A stretch of 37,387 nucleotides of DNA from Spirochaetaceae bacterium (GCA_031279015.1 JAITJI010000051.1:1-37387); one strand, 5' to 3'. Numbered from the stretch's first letter, positions 1-9,240 are shown. Program-made: numbers and translations. Notes: generated by a model from the sequence alone, not told the origin.

Positions 1-1188
1 GAGCACAAGAAGTACCTGGACCCGGCGCTGGCAAACTGCTACGCCCTGGAGCACGCCCGGGGGATCTACGAAAACCAGCGGGCGGAAACTGAGGAAAAGC
101 GGGTCCTCAACCTGACCCGTTCCGGCTGGGCGGGTTCCCAGCGTTACGGGGCGGTGCTCTGGTCCGGGGATACCAGCGCCCGGTGGGATGTCCTGAAAAA
201 ACAGATATGCGAAGGGCTTAACCTCAGCATGAGCGGCCTTCCCTGGTGGACCCTCGACATAGGCGGCTTTTTTACCCTCCGGGAAAAATGGCAAAACCGC
301 GGCTGCGGTATGGACAAAAACCCCGAGCCCTTCTGGTTCTGGCAGGGGGATTTTGAGGACGGGGTACAGGACCCGGGTTACCGGGAACTCTACCTCCGCT
401 GGCTTCAGCTCGGCTGCTTCCTCCCCTTTTTCCGCTCCCACGGAACCGACACCCCCCGGGAAATCTGGAACTTCGGCGCGCCGGGGGAGCCCTTCTACGA
501 TGCCATGGAAAGCTGCATCCGCCTGCGCTACCGCCTCATGCCCTACATCTACTCCCTGGCCGCCATGGTGTCCCTGGACGACTATACCATGCTGCGGAGC
601 CTGCTCTTCGATTTTGGCCGCGACAAAAGGGCCCGGACCATGGCGGAGGAATTCATGTTCGGCCCCGCCTTCCTGGTTTGTCCGGTTACCGAACCCTTCC
701 GCTTCGGCCCCGGCGGCGTTCCCCTGGATAAAAAAGAGGAATGGCCCTGCTACCTGCCGGAGGGCGCCCTTTGGCACGATTTCTGGACCGGGGAGGTTCA
801 CCGGGGCGGAAAGGAAATTACCGTCCCCGCTCCGCCCGGCAGGATGCCCCTCTTTGTCCGGGCCGGTTCCATTGTACCCGCGGAGACGGCGCCCATTGAA
901 TACGCAGGCCAAAATACCGATGAACCCCTGGAGATCCGCGTGTATCCCGGTGCGGACGGCTCTTTCAGCCTCTATGAAGATTCCGGGGACGGCTACGATT
1001 ACGAAAAGGGAAGGTACAACCGGGTAAAACTGGAATGGAACGACCGGGACCGCAGCCTCGCCATAGGCCCCGCCGGATACGGCTTCCCCCGGTCAATCCT
1101 GAACCGCCCCTGGATTATCCGCGCGGGGAACGCCCTGCGGGAACTAACCTACACCGGGCAGCCCCTGCAAATAGAAACAGGAACGTAA
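1..1188 (+). CDS. GH31 family alpha-glycosidase, C-terminal part (5' end outside window)
   Basis: The reading frame is open from the first base, so the gene begins upstream and only about 395 residues are visible. The visible part matches the second half of a glycoside hydrolase family 31 catalytic domain: a WSGDTSARWDVL segment, where the Asp (codon 169-171) fits the family's acid/base residue, then DIGGFF, an FLPFFRSHG segment and a RLRYRLMPYIYS helix. A beta-sandwich region follows (FWTGEVHRGGKEITVPAP). The upstream nucleophile motif of GH31 lies outside the window, so activity cannot be judged. GH31 enzymes cleave alpha-glucosides, alpha-xylosides and related sugars; the substrate cannot be read from this fragment. 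I see no signal peptide because the N-terminus is missing. A 117-base gap separates it from the next start. Confidence 0.85.
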   Translation, partial: EHKKYLDPALANCYALEHARGIYENQRAETEEKRVLNLTRSGWAGSQRYGAVLWSGDTSARWDVLKKQICEGLNLSMSGLPWWTLDIGGFFTLREKWQNRGCGMDKNPEPFWFWQGDFEDGVQDPGYRELYLRWLQLGCFLPFFRSHGTDTPREIWNFGAPGEPFYDAMESCIRLRYRLMPYIYSLAAMVSLDDYTMLRSLLFDFGRDKRARTMAEEFMFGPAFLVCPVTEPFRFGPGGVPLDKKEEWPCYLPEGALWHDFWTGEVHRGGKEITVPAPPGRMPLFVRAGSIVPAETAPIEYAGQNTDEPLEIRVYPGADGSFSLYEDSGDGYDYEKGRYNRVKLEWNDRDRSLAIGPAGYGFPRSILNRPWIIRAGNALRELTYTGQPLQIETGT

Positions 1189-1253
1189 ACCACCGGCAAT
1201 TTTCTTAAAACGTTGTATTATCTTCAGAAAAAATTACCCCTGAACACCCCCTC

Positions 1254-1282
1254 TTGAAAAATTCTTATTTTTACAGTACAAA
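1254..1282 (+). promoter_or_regulatory. possible sigma-70 promoter before the YkgJ-type gene
   Basis: TTGAAA (1254-1259) and TACAAA (1277-1282) are separated by exactly 17 bases in an AT-rich gap after the GH31 stop. The -10 matches consensus at only 4 of 6 positions. It would start RNA about 17 bases before the ATG at 1306, leaving room for the AGGAG at 1296-1300. Prediction by eye only. Confidence 0.35.
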
Positions 1283-1305
1283 TATAAAAGAGAGCAGGAG
1301 TGAAC

Positions 1306-1752
1306 ATGTCAGAACGGCCTTTTTATGCGCAGGGGCTTCAATTTTCCTGTATCCGTTGTTCAGCCTGTTGCCGTTATGAACCAGGATATGTATTTTTATC
1401 CGGTAAAGATGTGGAATCTTTGTCAATAGCATTACAGATGGAACATAACGAATTTGCGGAAACCTATTGCCGTTGGATTCCCGGCAGTGGGGGGATGATA
1501 CATCTCTCTTTAAAAGAAAAATCCAATTATGACTGTATTTTCTGGAAGGATGGGTGTTCGGTGTACCATGCCAGGCCTCTTCAGTGCCGGACCTTCCCCT
1601 TCTGGCCCGCCAATGTAGCTTCCGCTGCGGCCTGGAGAGGGGTTGCCGCTGTCTGTCCCGGCATGGGGAAGGGCAGGTTGTATTCAGGGGAATATATAGA
1701 ATCCCGTTTGGCAGAACAAAAGGAGGAAGCGATCCTCATGAAGTCCATTTGA
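1306..1752 (+). CDS. YkgJ-type cysteine-cluster protein (putative Fe-S/zinc binding)
   Basis: This 148-residue protein has an N-terminal CIRCSACCRY cluster followed by a second block with DCIFWKDGCSVYHARPLQC and RTFPFWP. That spacing is typical of the YkgJ/CxxCxxCC family (PF03692), thought to bind a metal or Fe-S cluster; no reaction is established for it. I chose ATG 1306 over GTG 1300 because AGGAG (1296-1300) sits 5 bases before that ATG and overlaps the GTG. No signal peptide or membrane segment is visible, so it is likely cytoplasmic. It ends 20 bases before the MBL-fold gene and probably shares its transcript. The family call is firm, the function unknown. Confidence 0.8.
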   Translation: MSERPFYAQGLQFSCIRCSACCRYEPGYVFLSGKDVESLSIALQMEHNEFAETYCRWIPGSGGMIHLSLKEKSNYDCIFWKDGCSVYHARPLQCRTFPFWPANVASAAAWRGVAAVCPGMGKGRLYSGEYIESRLAEQKEEAILMKSI

Positions 1753-1772
1753 CGCTGTTGGAGTGAGCATAC

Positions 1773-2714
1773 ATGCGCATCCGTTTTTGGGGTGTCCGCG
1801 GTTCCCTTCCGGCGCCGCAGTTGCCATCACAAATTAAGAGTAAAATCTCCGCTATTCTGGAGCGTTTGACACCGGAGGATGTTGAAAGCCCCGCCAGCCG
1901 GGAACGGTTCCTGGCCGGGCTGCCCCCCTGGCTCTTCGGCACGATAGGCGGAAACACCCCCTGCGTTTCGGTTCACTTTGATGATTCCTCTGAGGTCATT
2001 GTCTTTGACACCGGTTCGGGGATTCGGGAGTTAGGTCTCGCCATGACCAGCGAAAATCCGAAACCCGGTAAATACCATATCTTCTACTCCCATTTTCACT
2101 GGGATCACCTCTGCGGGCTGCCCTTTTTTAATCCCGCCTACGATCCCTCGGTGTACATACACTTTTATTCACCCAAGGATCGTCTGGAGGAAATCCTCTG
2201 CGGACAGATGATCCCTCCTTATTTCCCCGTCCGGATGGAAACCATGGGTTCTAAAAAGACCTATCATCGGTTGGAGGGAGCCATTACCCTGAATGGCGTC
2301 CGGTGTTCTTATAAAAAACTCAACCACCCTGGGGATTCCTACTCTTACCGGATAGATGACGGCGAACACCGGTTTATCTTTGCCACCGATACGGAACTAA
2401 CCGCCAGGGATTTTGTGAAGAATGCTGAAAATTCCGCCTATTTTCAGGATGCGGATGTGGTAGTCATCGATTCCCAGTATACCCTGGGGGAGGCGATTGA
2501 GAAGTACAACTGGGGTCACAGCGCCTTCAGCCTGGCGGTGGATTTTGCCGCCAACTGGAATGTCAAACATCTTGTCCTTTTTCACCACGATCCCGGATAT
2601 GATGACAGGAAACTGTACAATATCCTTCAATCTGCCCGCTGGTACATGGAACGTATGAATATCATGGGCATACGAATATCCCTGGCAATGGAAGGGATGG
2701 AGGTTGCCCTGTAA
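1773..2714 (+). CDS. MBL-fold metallo-hydrolase (PhnP/Lactamase_B_2-like)
   Basis: The 313-residue product opens with MRIRFWGVRGSLPAPQ, a typical first strand of MBL-fold hydrolases. It then shows FDTGSGIRELG and the metal-binding HxHxDH as SHFHWDHLCG (H107, H109, D111, H112). Later metal ligands are likely in FATDTELT and LVLFHHDPGYDD. Relatives include phosphodiesterases and RNA-processing enzymes; the substrate cannot be told from sequence. GGAG at 1760-1763 lies 9 bases before the ATG. There is no export signal. The stop is followed after 2 bases by the next ATG, consistent with cotranscription with the mltG-dnaG-rpoD genes. Confidence 0.85.
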   Translation: MRIRFWGVRGSLPAPQLPSQIKSKISAILERLTPEDVESPASRERFLAGLPPWLFGTIGGNTPCVSVHFDDSSEVIVFDTGSGIRELGLAMTSENPKPGKYHIFYSHFHWDHLCGLPFFNPAYDPSVYIHFYSPKDRLEEILCGQMIPPYFPVRMETMGSKKTYHRLEGAITLNGVRCSYKKLNHPGDSYSYRIDDGEHRFIFATDTELTARDFVKNAENSAYFQDADVVVIDSQYTLGEAIEKYNWGHSAFSLAVDFAANWNVKHLVLFHHDPGYDDRKLYNILQSARWYMERMNIMGIRISLAMEGMEVAL

Positions 2715-2716
2715 CA

Positions 2717-2920
2717 ATGGATAAACCGCAGGAAGAGAACTTGTTTTTGACGATTGAGGATGTCCGAACCATATTTCCCCGGCTTAAATCAATGGAAAGC
2801 GGCCTCTTTCCCCGGGAACGGAGGGTGCTTTTGAAAATTGAGGGGATCCTCTATGAATACCATTCGGTTGAGGAAATTGAAAACCTGCTCAACCCCTCCG
2901 GAGGGGTCCCTTCTCTATGA
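2717..2920 (+). CDS. small conserved-looking hypothetical protein (67 aa) coupled to mltG
   Basis: A 67-residue acidic protein of unknown function. The visible sequence has two likely helices (LTIEDVRTIFPRLKSME and the region around HSVEEIENLLN) and no cysteines, signal peptide or membrane segment. The start is 2 bases after the MBL-fold stop, and the end overlaps the mltG start by 4 bases (ATGA at 2917-2920). That tight coupling on both sides is the main reason to accept it as real. The nearest Shine-Dalgarno-like GGAGG (2699-2703) lies inside the upstream gene, 13 bases away, so translation probably depends on reinitiation. Confidence 0.6.
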   Translation: MDKPQEENLFLTIEDVRTIFPRLKSMESGLFPRERRVLLKIEGILYEYHSVEEIENLLNPSGGVPSL

Positions 2921-4050
2921 AAACCGGAAAAAACCGGAGAGGAGAAAATGGGGAAAAGTCCCCCCGGACTCTGTCCCGGCTTATCCGGCGTATATGCAGG
3001 GTGTTAAGCCTCATCATCGGGGCAGCATTGTTCCTGGGACTGGTAATTGCCCTTCTGGCAACCTACTGTAACGCTCCCCCTGCATCGCCGCCGCCAAAGG
3101 CCGTACAGAACAACAGCCTCTACATTGATGAGGAGGGCTATGTTTTTATTGAAGTGCGGAACGGTGAAAGCGCCATGTCCGTAGGACGGAGGCTGGAGGA
3201 GGCGGGGCTGATCAAAACCAGGTACTTCTGGAACATTCTCTCCCGGTTGTATCCGGAGTTCATCAAAACCGGAATGTACCGGGTTAACTATCCCGCCAGC
3301 CAGACGGAAATCCGTTCCGTGCTGGTTTCAGGAAAGCAGATCCTCACAAAGCTTACCATCCCGGAAGGGGTAACCCTGGGCAAGATCGCCCGGTTCCTCG
3401 CCGATGCGGGGATCTGCGATGCGGAGGCCTTCCGTGCCGCCGCCTCTGATCCGGAAATCCGAAGGGTCTATCATGTCCCCGGCCCGACCATGGAAGGCTA
3501 CCTTTACCCCGACACCTACCTCTTCCCCGTTTCCTGTGATCCGGTCGTGGTGGTACGGACTATGGCGGACACCTTTTTTCAGCGCCTCATAGAAACCCGG
3601 GAAGAGGCTCTGTCGATGACTCCCGGGGAACTTAACGAGCGGGTTATCCTTGCGTCTATTGTAGAACGGGAATATCGCCGTCCCGAAGAAGCGCCCCTCA
3701 TGGCCGGTGTTTTTTACAACCGCCTCAACATCGGCATGGCCCTCCAGTCCTGTGCCACAGTGGAGTATATTATCACGGAAATTCAGGGGAAACCTCATCC
3801 AAGTACCCTCTACGAGCGGGATACGGAGATAGAGAATCCCTACAACACCTATATACGGCCGGGATTGCCGCCGGGTCCTATCTCCGCCCCCGGGAAGGTC
3901 GCCCTGGACGCCGTCTTTAACCCCAAAGCCAGCGATTACCTCTATTTTCGTCTGGTGGATCCCGTTGAAGGGCGGCATTATTTTTCCAAAACCTTTGACG
4001 ATCATATCCGGGCAGCTTCCCTCTACGTTAAAGGGAGCGCTGTGGACTGA
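2917..4050 (+). CDS. mltG: endolytic murein transglycosylase MltG (YceG-like)
   Basis: MltG cleaves nascent peptidoglycan strands at the inner membrane and helps set glycan length. The 377-residue protein has a basic cytoplasmic N-terminus, one membrane segment at about residues 29-50, then an extracytoplasmic domain. The YceG signature is clear: EGVTLGKIARFL, TMEGYLYPDTYLFP, and ASIVEREYRRPEEAPLMAGV with the expected catalytic Glu at E250, followed by FYNRL and a YNTYIRPGLPPGPI segment. Length fits the family. It overlaps the previous gene by 4 bases, and its TGA overlaps the dnaG ATG by one base (position 4050). Translational coupling is likely. Confidence 0.95.
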   Translation: MKTGKNRRGENGEKSPRTLSRLIRRICRVLSLIIGAALFLGLVIALLATYCNAPPASPPPKAVQNNSLYIDEEGYVFIEVRNGESAMSVGRRLEEAGLIKTRYFWNILSRLYPEFIKTGMYRVNYPASQTEIRSVLVSGKQILTKLTIPEGVTLGKIARFLADAGICDAEAFRAAASDPEIRRVYHVPGPTMEGYLYPDTYLFPVSCDPVVVVRTMADTFFQRLIETREEALSMTPGELNERVILASIVEREYRRPEEAPLMAGVFYNRLNIGMALQSCATVEYIITEIQGKPHPSTLYERDTEIENPYNTYIRPGLPPGPISAPGKVALDAVFNPKASDYLYFRLVDPVEGRHYFSKTFDDHIRAASLYVKGSAVD

Positions 4051-5930
4051 TGGCCCGGATCGCCGATGTTACCATTCAGGAGATCAACGATAAGCTGGAT
4101 GCGGTGGCGGTGGTAAACGACTATGTACGCCTGGAAAAAAAGAGCGGCCGCTACTGGGGATGCTGTCCCTTTCACAACGAAAAAACCCCCTCCTTTACGG
4201 TGAATCCTGACCGGAAACTTTACTACTGTTTTGGCTGCCACAAGGGGGGCACCATTATCGACTTTGTCATGGAGATGGATAAGCTTTCCTTTGTCGAAGC
4301 TATTGAAACCCTTGCAAGAAAGACGGGAATCGAAATAATCTACGAAAATTCGGGCAATACCGGCCAGGATCAACAGGTGGCAGCGCAGAAAGATGCGCTT
4401 TATGAACTCTACCGCCGGGTGGCGGGGAGTTTTTTTCATATTTTAACGGAAAAACCGGAGGGACGGACGGCGTTAAGCTATGTTTTGAACCGGGGGATAA
4501 GCCGGGAGATGATAGAAAGGTTCCGTCTGGGTTTTGCCCCGGCGGATCGCTTCTGGCTCTTCCGGTTTCTTGAAGGGAAGGGCTATACCAGGGAATTTCT
4601 CGCCTCTTCGGGACTTTTTTCCCCAAAAAATCCGGGTTCCACCCTGTTTTCCGGCCGCCTAATGTTTCCCATTGCCGACAGACAGGGCAGAATTGTGGCA
4701 TTTGGGGGCCGGATTCTGGAAAGCTCCCGGGAAGCCCCTTCTTCGGGGGCGCCCAAGTATATCAACTCCCCGGAATCGGATATCTACAAAAAGGGACAGA
4801 CCCTCTTTGCCATAGATCTGGCCATTCCGGAGATCCGGCGCAGCCGTGAGGCGTATATCGCCGAGGGCTACATGGATGTAATTGCCCTTCATGAGGCGGG
4901 GATTCTCAACGCTGCGGCCCCTTTGGGTACCGCCTTTACCGATGACCAGGCGAAACTCCTCCGGCGCTGGGCGGAACGGATAAACCTCCTCTTTGACCGC
5001 GATGAGGCAGGGCAAACCGCCGCAGTCAAGGCCATTCTTACCTGCCGGCGGAACGGGTTGGCTGCGGCGGTAGTGGATGGCGGCCAGGGGCAGGGGAATC
5101 CGGCGGACCCAAAGGCGGCGGACCTAAAAGATCCGGCGGACCTAAAAGATCCGGCGGATATTTTGAAATATCTTGGGGTAGAGGCGTTGCAAAGAAGTGC
5201 AAAATGTATTATAAATGATTTTGAGTATCTGGTGCGTCGCGCCGGAACTCTCTTTGATGTTTCCACTTCCGGGGGGAAGGCCCAGGCGGTGGCATTTTTG
5301 TTCCCCTATTTGGAGACCCTCGATTCCGAGGTCTCAAGAGATAGCTGTATTGGGGACATTGCCGATGCCTTTGGGGTTGAACGGCAGGCGGTTTTTTATG
5401 ATTATAGTCATTCCGGCAATCAACATTCCGGTAATGATCACATCAGCCTTCGTCAAGCCGGATGGATACAATCGGTTAAGATGAACGACGAGTTGTTTTT
5501 ACTCGTTGTGGTTTTGGTTAACCCTCGTCTGGTTCCAAAATTGCGTTCAAACCTGTCAATAGAGGAGTTGACGGATCCGGGAGCGAAGGAACTCTTCATC
5601 GCCCTTGAAGAATGGTTCAGGAACAAAGCTCCCGGAGAGCGGGAAGGGGCGCTTTCCCGCGATCTCTTATCCCGTATTCAAGATGAGGCCCTGCGGAATT
5701 TCGTGATTGAACAGGGGGCTTCCGGGGCTTTTTCCGTGGATCCGGAAGCTCTTTTTGAGGACAGTATGAAGCGGGTAAAACGTAAACGGCTTGAACGAAG
5801 GCAGACCGAGATCATCATTGAACTGCGTTCCCAAAGGAGCGGGACAACCGGACGGTCTCCGGATGAACTTCTCGCGGAAAAAGTGCTTATAGACGCTGAA
5901 CTTCAGAAATTTAAGGAAGCTAAGGGATGA
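4050..5930 (+). CDS. dnaG: DNA primase DnaG
   Basis: DnaG makes RNA primers at the replication fork. The 626-residue protein has the N-terminal CHC2 zinc finger (C39, H42, C60, C63 in [11 protein letters not shown] and [10 protein letters not shown]). The RNA polymerase core follows, with AFGGRILE, the Toprim Glu in [11 protein letters not shown] and the acidic [10 protein letters not shown] motif. The C-terminal third is the divergent helicase-binding region. Just before the DPADIL segment, which corresponds to the usual KDPDE-type motif, a six-residue unit is repeated by an exact 18-base tandem duplication (see repeat). Position between mltG and rpoD, with a one-base and a 4-base overlap, recalls the dnaG-rpoD macromolecular synthesis operon. 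Confidence 0.97.
   Translation: MARIADVTIQEINDKLDAVAVVNDYVRLEKKSGRYWGCCPFHNEKTPSFTVNPDRKLYYCFGCHKGGTIIDFVMEMDKLSFVEAIETLARKTGIEIIYENSGNTGQDQQVAAQKDALYELYRRVAGSFFHILTEKPEGRTALSYVLNRGISREMIERFRLGFAPADRFWLFRFLEGKGYTREFLASSGLFSPKNPGSTLFSGRLMFPIADRQGRIVAFGGRILESSREAPSSGAPKYINSPESDIYKKGQTLFAIDLAIPEIRRSREAYIAEGYMDVIALHEAGILNAAAPLGTAFTDDQAKLLRRWAERINLLFDRDEAGQTAAVKAILTCRRNGLAAAVVDGGQGQGNPADPKAADLKDPADLKDPADILKYLGVEALQRSAKCIINDFEYLVRRAGTLFDVSTSGGKAQAVAFLFPYLETLDSEVSRDSCIGDIADAFGVERQAVFYDYSHSGNQHSGNDHISLRQAGWIQSVKMNDELFLLVVVLVNPRLVPKLRSNLSIEELTDPGAKELFIALEEWFRNKAPGEREGALSRDLLSRIQDEALRNFVIEQGASGAFSVDPEALFEDSMKRVKRKRLERRQTEIIIELRSQRSGTTGRSPDELLAEKVLIDAELQKFKEAKG
5121..5156 (+). repeat. 18-base perfect tandem duplication inside dnaG
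   Basis: The unit GACCTAAAAGATCCGGCG occurs twice exactly (5121-5138 and 5139-5156). A shorter degenerate copy lies just upstream at 5106-5120. It adds in-frame DLKDPA units starting at residue 358 of DnaG. Because the period is a multiple of three, gain or loss of a unit would keep the frame. Confidence 0.9.
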
Positions 5931-7681
5931 CGAATTTGCACACGCCGGAGATGGCTTTTGATCCCGCTGTTTTAAAGCTGATTGAATACGCCAGGGAAAA
6001 GAAAACCCTGTCTTATGACGAGCTTTCTGACTTCTTGCCGGAACATATCGCCAATTCAGATAAAATAGAACAGGTCTTGGCGCTTCTTGAAGCGAATAAT
6101 GTGGAACTGGTGGAGGAAGACTCCTCCGGAGAGGACGAGGGGGGAATAGAAAGCCGCAAGGCCCAGGAAACCGAAAAAAAACGGCTGGTTTACAATGAAA
6201 AAGAAGCTTCGGTGGATGATCCCATCAAGCTGTACCTGCGGGAGATAGGGCGGGAAAATCTTCTTACTGCGGAACAGGAAATTGAACTGTCCAAACAGAT
6301 GGAGAACGGGGAAAACATTATCAAAAATGTGATAAAACAGTCGGGGATGATAATTCCGGAATTTTATCATATCGCCCAGCGGGCATTTTCCAAAAAGGAT
6401 CCCCGGGAACTCAACATCTCCAAAAAAGAGATAACCGAATACATGACCGAGCGGCGCCGGCTGAATCAATTCTACAAGGAAACCCTGCGCCTTATCGGCG
6501 GGGATCTTAAAAATTACATTGAAATGAAACGGCGGCTCATTACCCGGGGGATAGATTTCTTTGAGGATCCGGAACTCAATGTTGTCCGGGAAAACATTCT
6601 TATGGTGATCAAGAACGCGGAGATTCACCCCGAGGAAATCACCGGATTCTCTGAAAAATTTGTTCTGGCTTCCAAGAAGATCAAACGGTACAAGAAGGAA
6701 CAGGAACGGATAGAGAAACGCCTCCAGGTTGGTTCCCTCAAGGAACTGCGGGCTCTGGGCAGGGGGCTGACCATCCGGGAAGAACGGGAACGGCTGGAAA
6801 ATGAGCTGGCCCTCAGTTCCGATGATATTAAAGAGTTGATTCGCCATATCCAGGTAACCGAAAAAAAACTCCGTCAGATGGAGTCTGAATTTGAGGAATC
6901 CATCGAAAGCATTAATCAGATGGCCAAGGAGATAAGCCGGGGCAGGGTGATGATGAAAAGCGCCAAGGACCGGCTTATCAAGGCAAACCTCAGGCTTGTG
7001 GTCTCCATTGCCAAAAAGTATACCAACCGGGGGCTGCACTTCTTCGATCTGGTCCAGGAGGGGAATATCGGCCTTATCAAGGCGGTGGAGAAGTTTGAAT
7101 ACCAGAAGGGCTTTAAGTTTTCCACCTACGCCACCTGGTGGATCCGTCAGGCCATCACCCGATCCATATCGGACCAGGCCAGGACTATCCGGGTACCGGT
7201 TCACATGATCGAGCAGATCAACAAGGTGATCCGGGAGTCCCGGCAGCTTATGCAGGTTCTCGGCCGGGAGCCAACGGATGAGGAGATCGCCGAACGGCTC
7301 GGCTGGAACGCCCAGCGGGTAAAGACGGTCAAGAATGTTGCCCGGGAACCCATATCTCTGGAAACCCCCATCGGGGAGGAAGAGGATTCCCTCTTAGGTG
7401 ATTTTATTGAGGACAAGGATGTGGAGAATCCCGCCAATCAAACCGCCTTTACCCTGCTCCAGGAACAGCTCTCCGGAGTGCTCTCCACCCTGCCGGCCCG
7501 GGAACAGGAGGTGCTCAAGATGCGTTTTGGCCTTGACGACGGGTATTCCCTTACCCTGGAAGAGGTAGGACTCTACTTCAATGTAACCCGGGAACGGATC
7601 CGGCAGATCGAGGCCAAGGCCCTGCGGAGGCTGCGGCATCCGAAACGAAGCCGCCGCCTAAAGGATTATCTGGATCATTGA
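5927..7681 (+). CDS. rpoD: primary sigma factor RpoD (sigma-70)
   Basis: The housekeeping sigma factor directs RNA polymerase to -35/-10 promoters. The 584-residue protein shows the group 1 layout: an acidic region 1.1-like N-terminus, region 1.2 ([12 protein letters not shown]), a long non-conserved helical insert and region 2 ([18 protein letters not shown]). Region 2.3-2.4 has [16 protein letters not shown]. Region 3 follows, then region 4.2 as a helix-turn-helix ([20 protein letters not shown]) ending near [16 protein letters not shown]. The ATG overlaps the dnaG stop by 4 bases (ATGA). The conserved region 2.4 and 4.2 residues support use of ordinary TTGACA/TATAAT promoters, which match several sites proposed in this window. 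Confidence 0.97.
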   Translation: MTNLHTPEMAFDPAVLKLIEYAREKKTLSYDELSDFLPEHIANSDKIEQVLALLEANNVELVEEDSSGEDEGGIESRKAQETEKKRLVYNEKEASVDDPIKLYLREIGRENLLTAEQEIELSKQMENGENIIKNVIKQSGMIIPEFYHIAQRAFSKKDPRELNISKKEITEYMTERRRLNQFYKETLRLIGGDLKNYIEMKRRLITRGIDFFEDPELNVVRENILMVIKNAEIHPEEITGFSEKFVLASKKIKRYKKEQERIEKRLQVGSLKELRALGRGLTIREERERLENELALSSDDIKELIRHIQVTEKKLRQMESEFEESIESINQMAKEISRGRVMMKSAKDRLIKANLRLVVSIAKKYTNRGLHFFDLVQEGNIGLIKAVEKFEYQKGFKFSTYATWWIRQAITRSISDQARTIRVPVHMIEQINKVIRESRQLMQVLGREPTDEEIAERLGWNAQRVKTVKNVAREPISLETPIGEEEDSLLGDFIEDKDVENPANQTAFTLLQEQLSGVLSTLPAREQEVLKMRFGLDDGYSLTLEEVGLYFNVTRERIRQIEAKALRRLRHPKRSRRLKDYLDH

Positions 7682-7813
7682 GGAGCTGAAGCGCCATCCA
7701 GGAATTTGGCCGGATTTTACCGGAATTCGGAGGGACGGGGCAGTTCCGGAATGTTGAATTCCGGAAGCCGCCGGCCCATACTATACTTATTTTGTACGTT
7801 AAGGGGATGCTCT
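7682..7813 (+). promoter_or_regulatory. rpoD to zinc-ribbon gene intergenic region with possible promoter
   Basis: This 132-base gap contains TTGAAT (7754-7759) followed by CATACT (7777-7782) at 17-base spacing and an overlapping better hexamer TATACT (7782-7787) that lacks a good -35. A promoter in this stretch is plausible but the exact elements are ambiguous. AAGGGG at 7801-7806 is the ribosome-binding site for the ATG at 7814. I see no convincing terminator after rpoD. Confidence 0.3.
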
Positions 7814-8656
7814 ATGGCTATGGAAGCTGTCTTTGAGAAACTGCGGATTCTGCAGGATATTCTCTCACAAAAAATCATCCTGGAACAGGATATTCAGGAG
7901 ATTCCAAAATTACTGACCACCCAGGAGGAACTGCTGGCCCGGTTGAAACGTTCTTTTATAGAAAAAAACCAGAACTACGAAAAAACCCGGGCCGCAGAGG
8001 CGGAATTCCGGGAATTATTGATAGCGGCGGAACATGCCCGGGAAGTTGCTGAAGGGAACATGGATTCCATCAATACCCAGCGGGAGTACGAGGCCCTGGA
8101 CAAGGAAATCCGGGACGCATCGGAGAAGGAGCAACAGTACCGGAAGGATCTTCAGCGGGAAGAACGGCTATTGACCGATCTGGATGAACAGATGAAGCAA
8201 AACGCCGCCCTGGTGGAACAGCAGGAGCGGGAACTCGCGGAGCGCCGGGCGGGAATCGAGGCGGAAATTGCCGAAAAAACCGCCAGGATCAGGAAGCTTG
8301 AGGAAGAGGAAAAGGAGACAGGCAACGACCTCGATCCTGAGGTGCTCTTTAAATTTGAACGGATCATCCGGAACAAGATGGGCCGGGGTATCGTGGCGAT
8401 TAAGAGCGGGGTCTGTACGGGCTGCCACATGATCCTGCCGGCTCAGTTTGCCAACATAGTCCGGTTGGGAAAGGAGATCGTGTTTTGTCCCTACTGTTCT
8501 CGGATCCTCTTTTACGAAGAGTCTGAAGAGGGTGAGGAGGATTACTTCGATATTGACGATGCGGGGAGCCTTTCGGATCTGGACGATATAGAAGATGATG
8601 AATATGATGAAGAGGAAGAAGAGGACGAAAAGGTAAATATTGATTACGATGATTAG
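7814..8656 (+). CDS. C4-type zinc-ribbon coiled-coil protein with acidic tail
   Basis: This 280-residue protein resembles the family of long coiled-coil proteins ending in a zinc ribbon (zf-RING_7, PF02591), possibly nucleic-acid or protein binding; the function is not established. Residues about 1-185 are heptad-rich (EQQERELAERRAGIEAEIAE). Two Cys pairs follow (C201/C204 in VCTGCH and C225/C228 in FCPYCS). The last 45 or so residues are mostly Asp and Glu, an unusually strong acidic tail. I chose ATG 7814 because AAGGGG sits 7 bases upstream and it starts the recognisable domain; a longer frame from 7706 lacks support. The next gene is rnpB. Confidence 0.85.
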   Translation: MAMEAVFEKLRILQDILSQKIILEQDIQEIPKLLTTQEELLARLKRSFIEKNQNYEKTRAAEAEFRELLIAAEHAREVAEGNMDSINTQREYEALDKEIRDASEKEQQYRKDLQREERLLTDLDEQMKQNAALVEQQERELAERRAGIEAEIAEKTARIRKLEEEEKETGNDLDPEVLFKFERIIRNKMGRGIVAIKSGVCTGCHMILPAQFANIVRLGKEIVFCPYCSRILFYEESEEGEEDYFDIDDAGSLSDLDDIEDDEYDEEEEEDEKVNIDYDD

Positions 8657-8690
8657 GACCCGGACAGGAATGAAAGGCCGGGTGTTTTCT
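8657..8690 (+). terminator. possible weak intrinsic terminator after the zinc-ribbon gene
   Basis: ACCCGG (8658-8663) and CCGGGT (8678-8683) can form a 6-bp stem with a 14-base loop, followed by GTTTTCT. Competing pairings exist (CGGACAGG 8661-8668 with CCTGTCCG 8707-8714). It lies directly after the TAG and before rnpB. Confidence 0.3.
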
Positions 8691-8747
8691 GCACGGGTCT
8701 TGAGGACCTGTCCGCGAATGAAAAATTGTTGAGGGGTTTCAGATCAG

Positions 8748-9240
8748 ACGATGAACCAGAATGCCGCGGAAGGGCGGAACAGGCGGGGCTTTGCTGTCAG
8801 GCGGGTTTCGGCTGCCGTGTTTCCGAGGAAAGTCCGGGCTCCGCAGGGCATGATGCCGGGTAACACCCGGGCGGGGATACGTTCCCGACAGAGAGCGCAA
8901 CAGAAAGAAAACCGCCGAAAAAACCGGTTTCTCTGCAAGGAGGTGTCCGGTTTGTCCGGGGCCCCAGGGTCCCGGTCCGGTAAGGGTGAAAGGGCGGGGT
9001 AAGAGCCCACCGCGGTTCCGGCAACGGAACCGGTGAAAGGTACCGTTCCGGTTTTTACCGGGGCGGTATCCGGCAAGCCTCATCAGGAGCAAAGTCAAGC
9101 AGCGGTTTAACGGCCCGTTAGATACCGCGGGTAGACTGCAGGGAGCCTGCCTGTAAAGGCAGGTCAAGACAGATGGCATTACACGGGATACCGGCGCAAG
9201 CCGCCATGCCCGTGACAGAATCCGGCTTATGGTTCATCGT
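8748..9240 (+). ncRNA. rnpB: RNase P RNA (bacterial type A-like), enlarged
   Basis: RNase P RNA is the catalytic subunit that trims tRNA 5' leaders. The universally conserved cores are present: GAGGAAAGTCCGGGCTCC near 8825, GCAACAGAAAG near 8898, GGTAAGGGTGAAAGG near 8979 with TAAGAGCCCACCG just after, GGGTAGACTG near 9130 and ACAGAATCCGGCTTA near 9215. I set the ends by the P1 helix: ACGATGAACCA (8748-8758) is the exact reverse complement of TGGTTCATCGT (9230-9240). That gives about 493 bases, longer than the 350-400 typical of type A. Much of the excess lies between the GCAACAGAAAG core and GGTAAGGGTGAAAGG, the P12 position. ORFs drawn across this region on both strands are spurious. Confidence 0.95.

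Noticed and set aside
6056-7204. 382-codon minus-strand ORF
   Set aside because: It is fully antisense to rpoD, shows no family sequence, and follows from rpoD codon use.
7706-7813. Longer start of the zinc-ribbon gene
   Set aside because: No SD; the extra 36 residues have no family sequence, while ATG 7814 has AAGGGG 7 bases upstream.
8744-9179. Several ORFs on both strands
   Set aside because: They lie inside the RNase P RNA, whose conserved cores and P1 helix explain the sequence.
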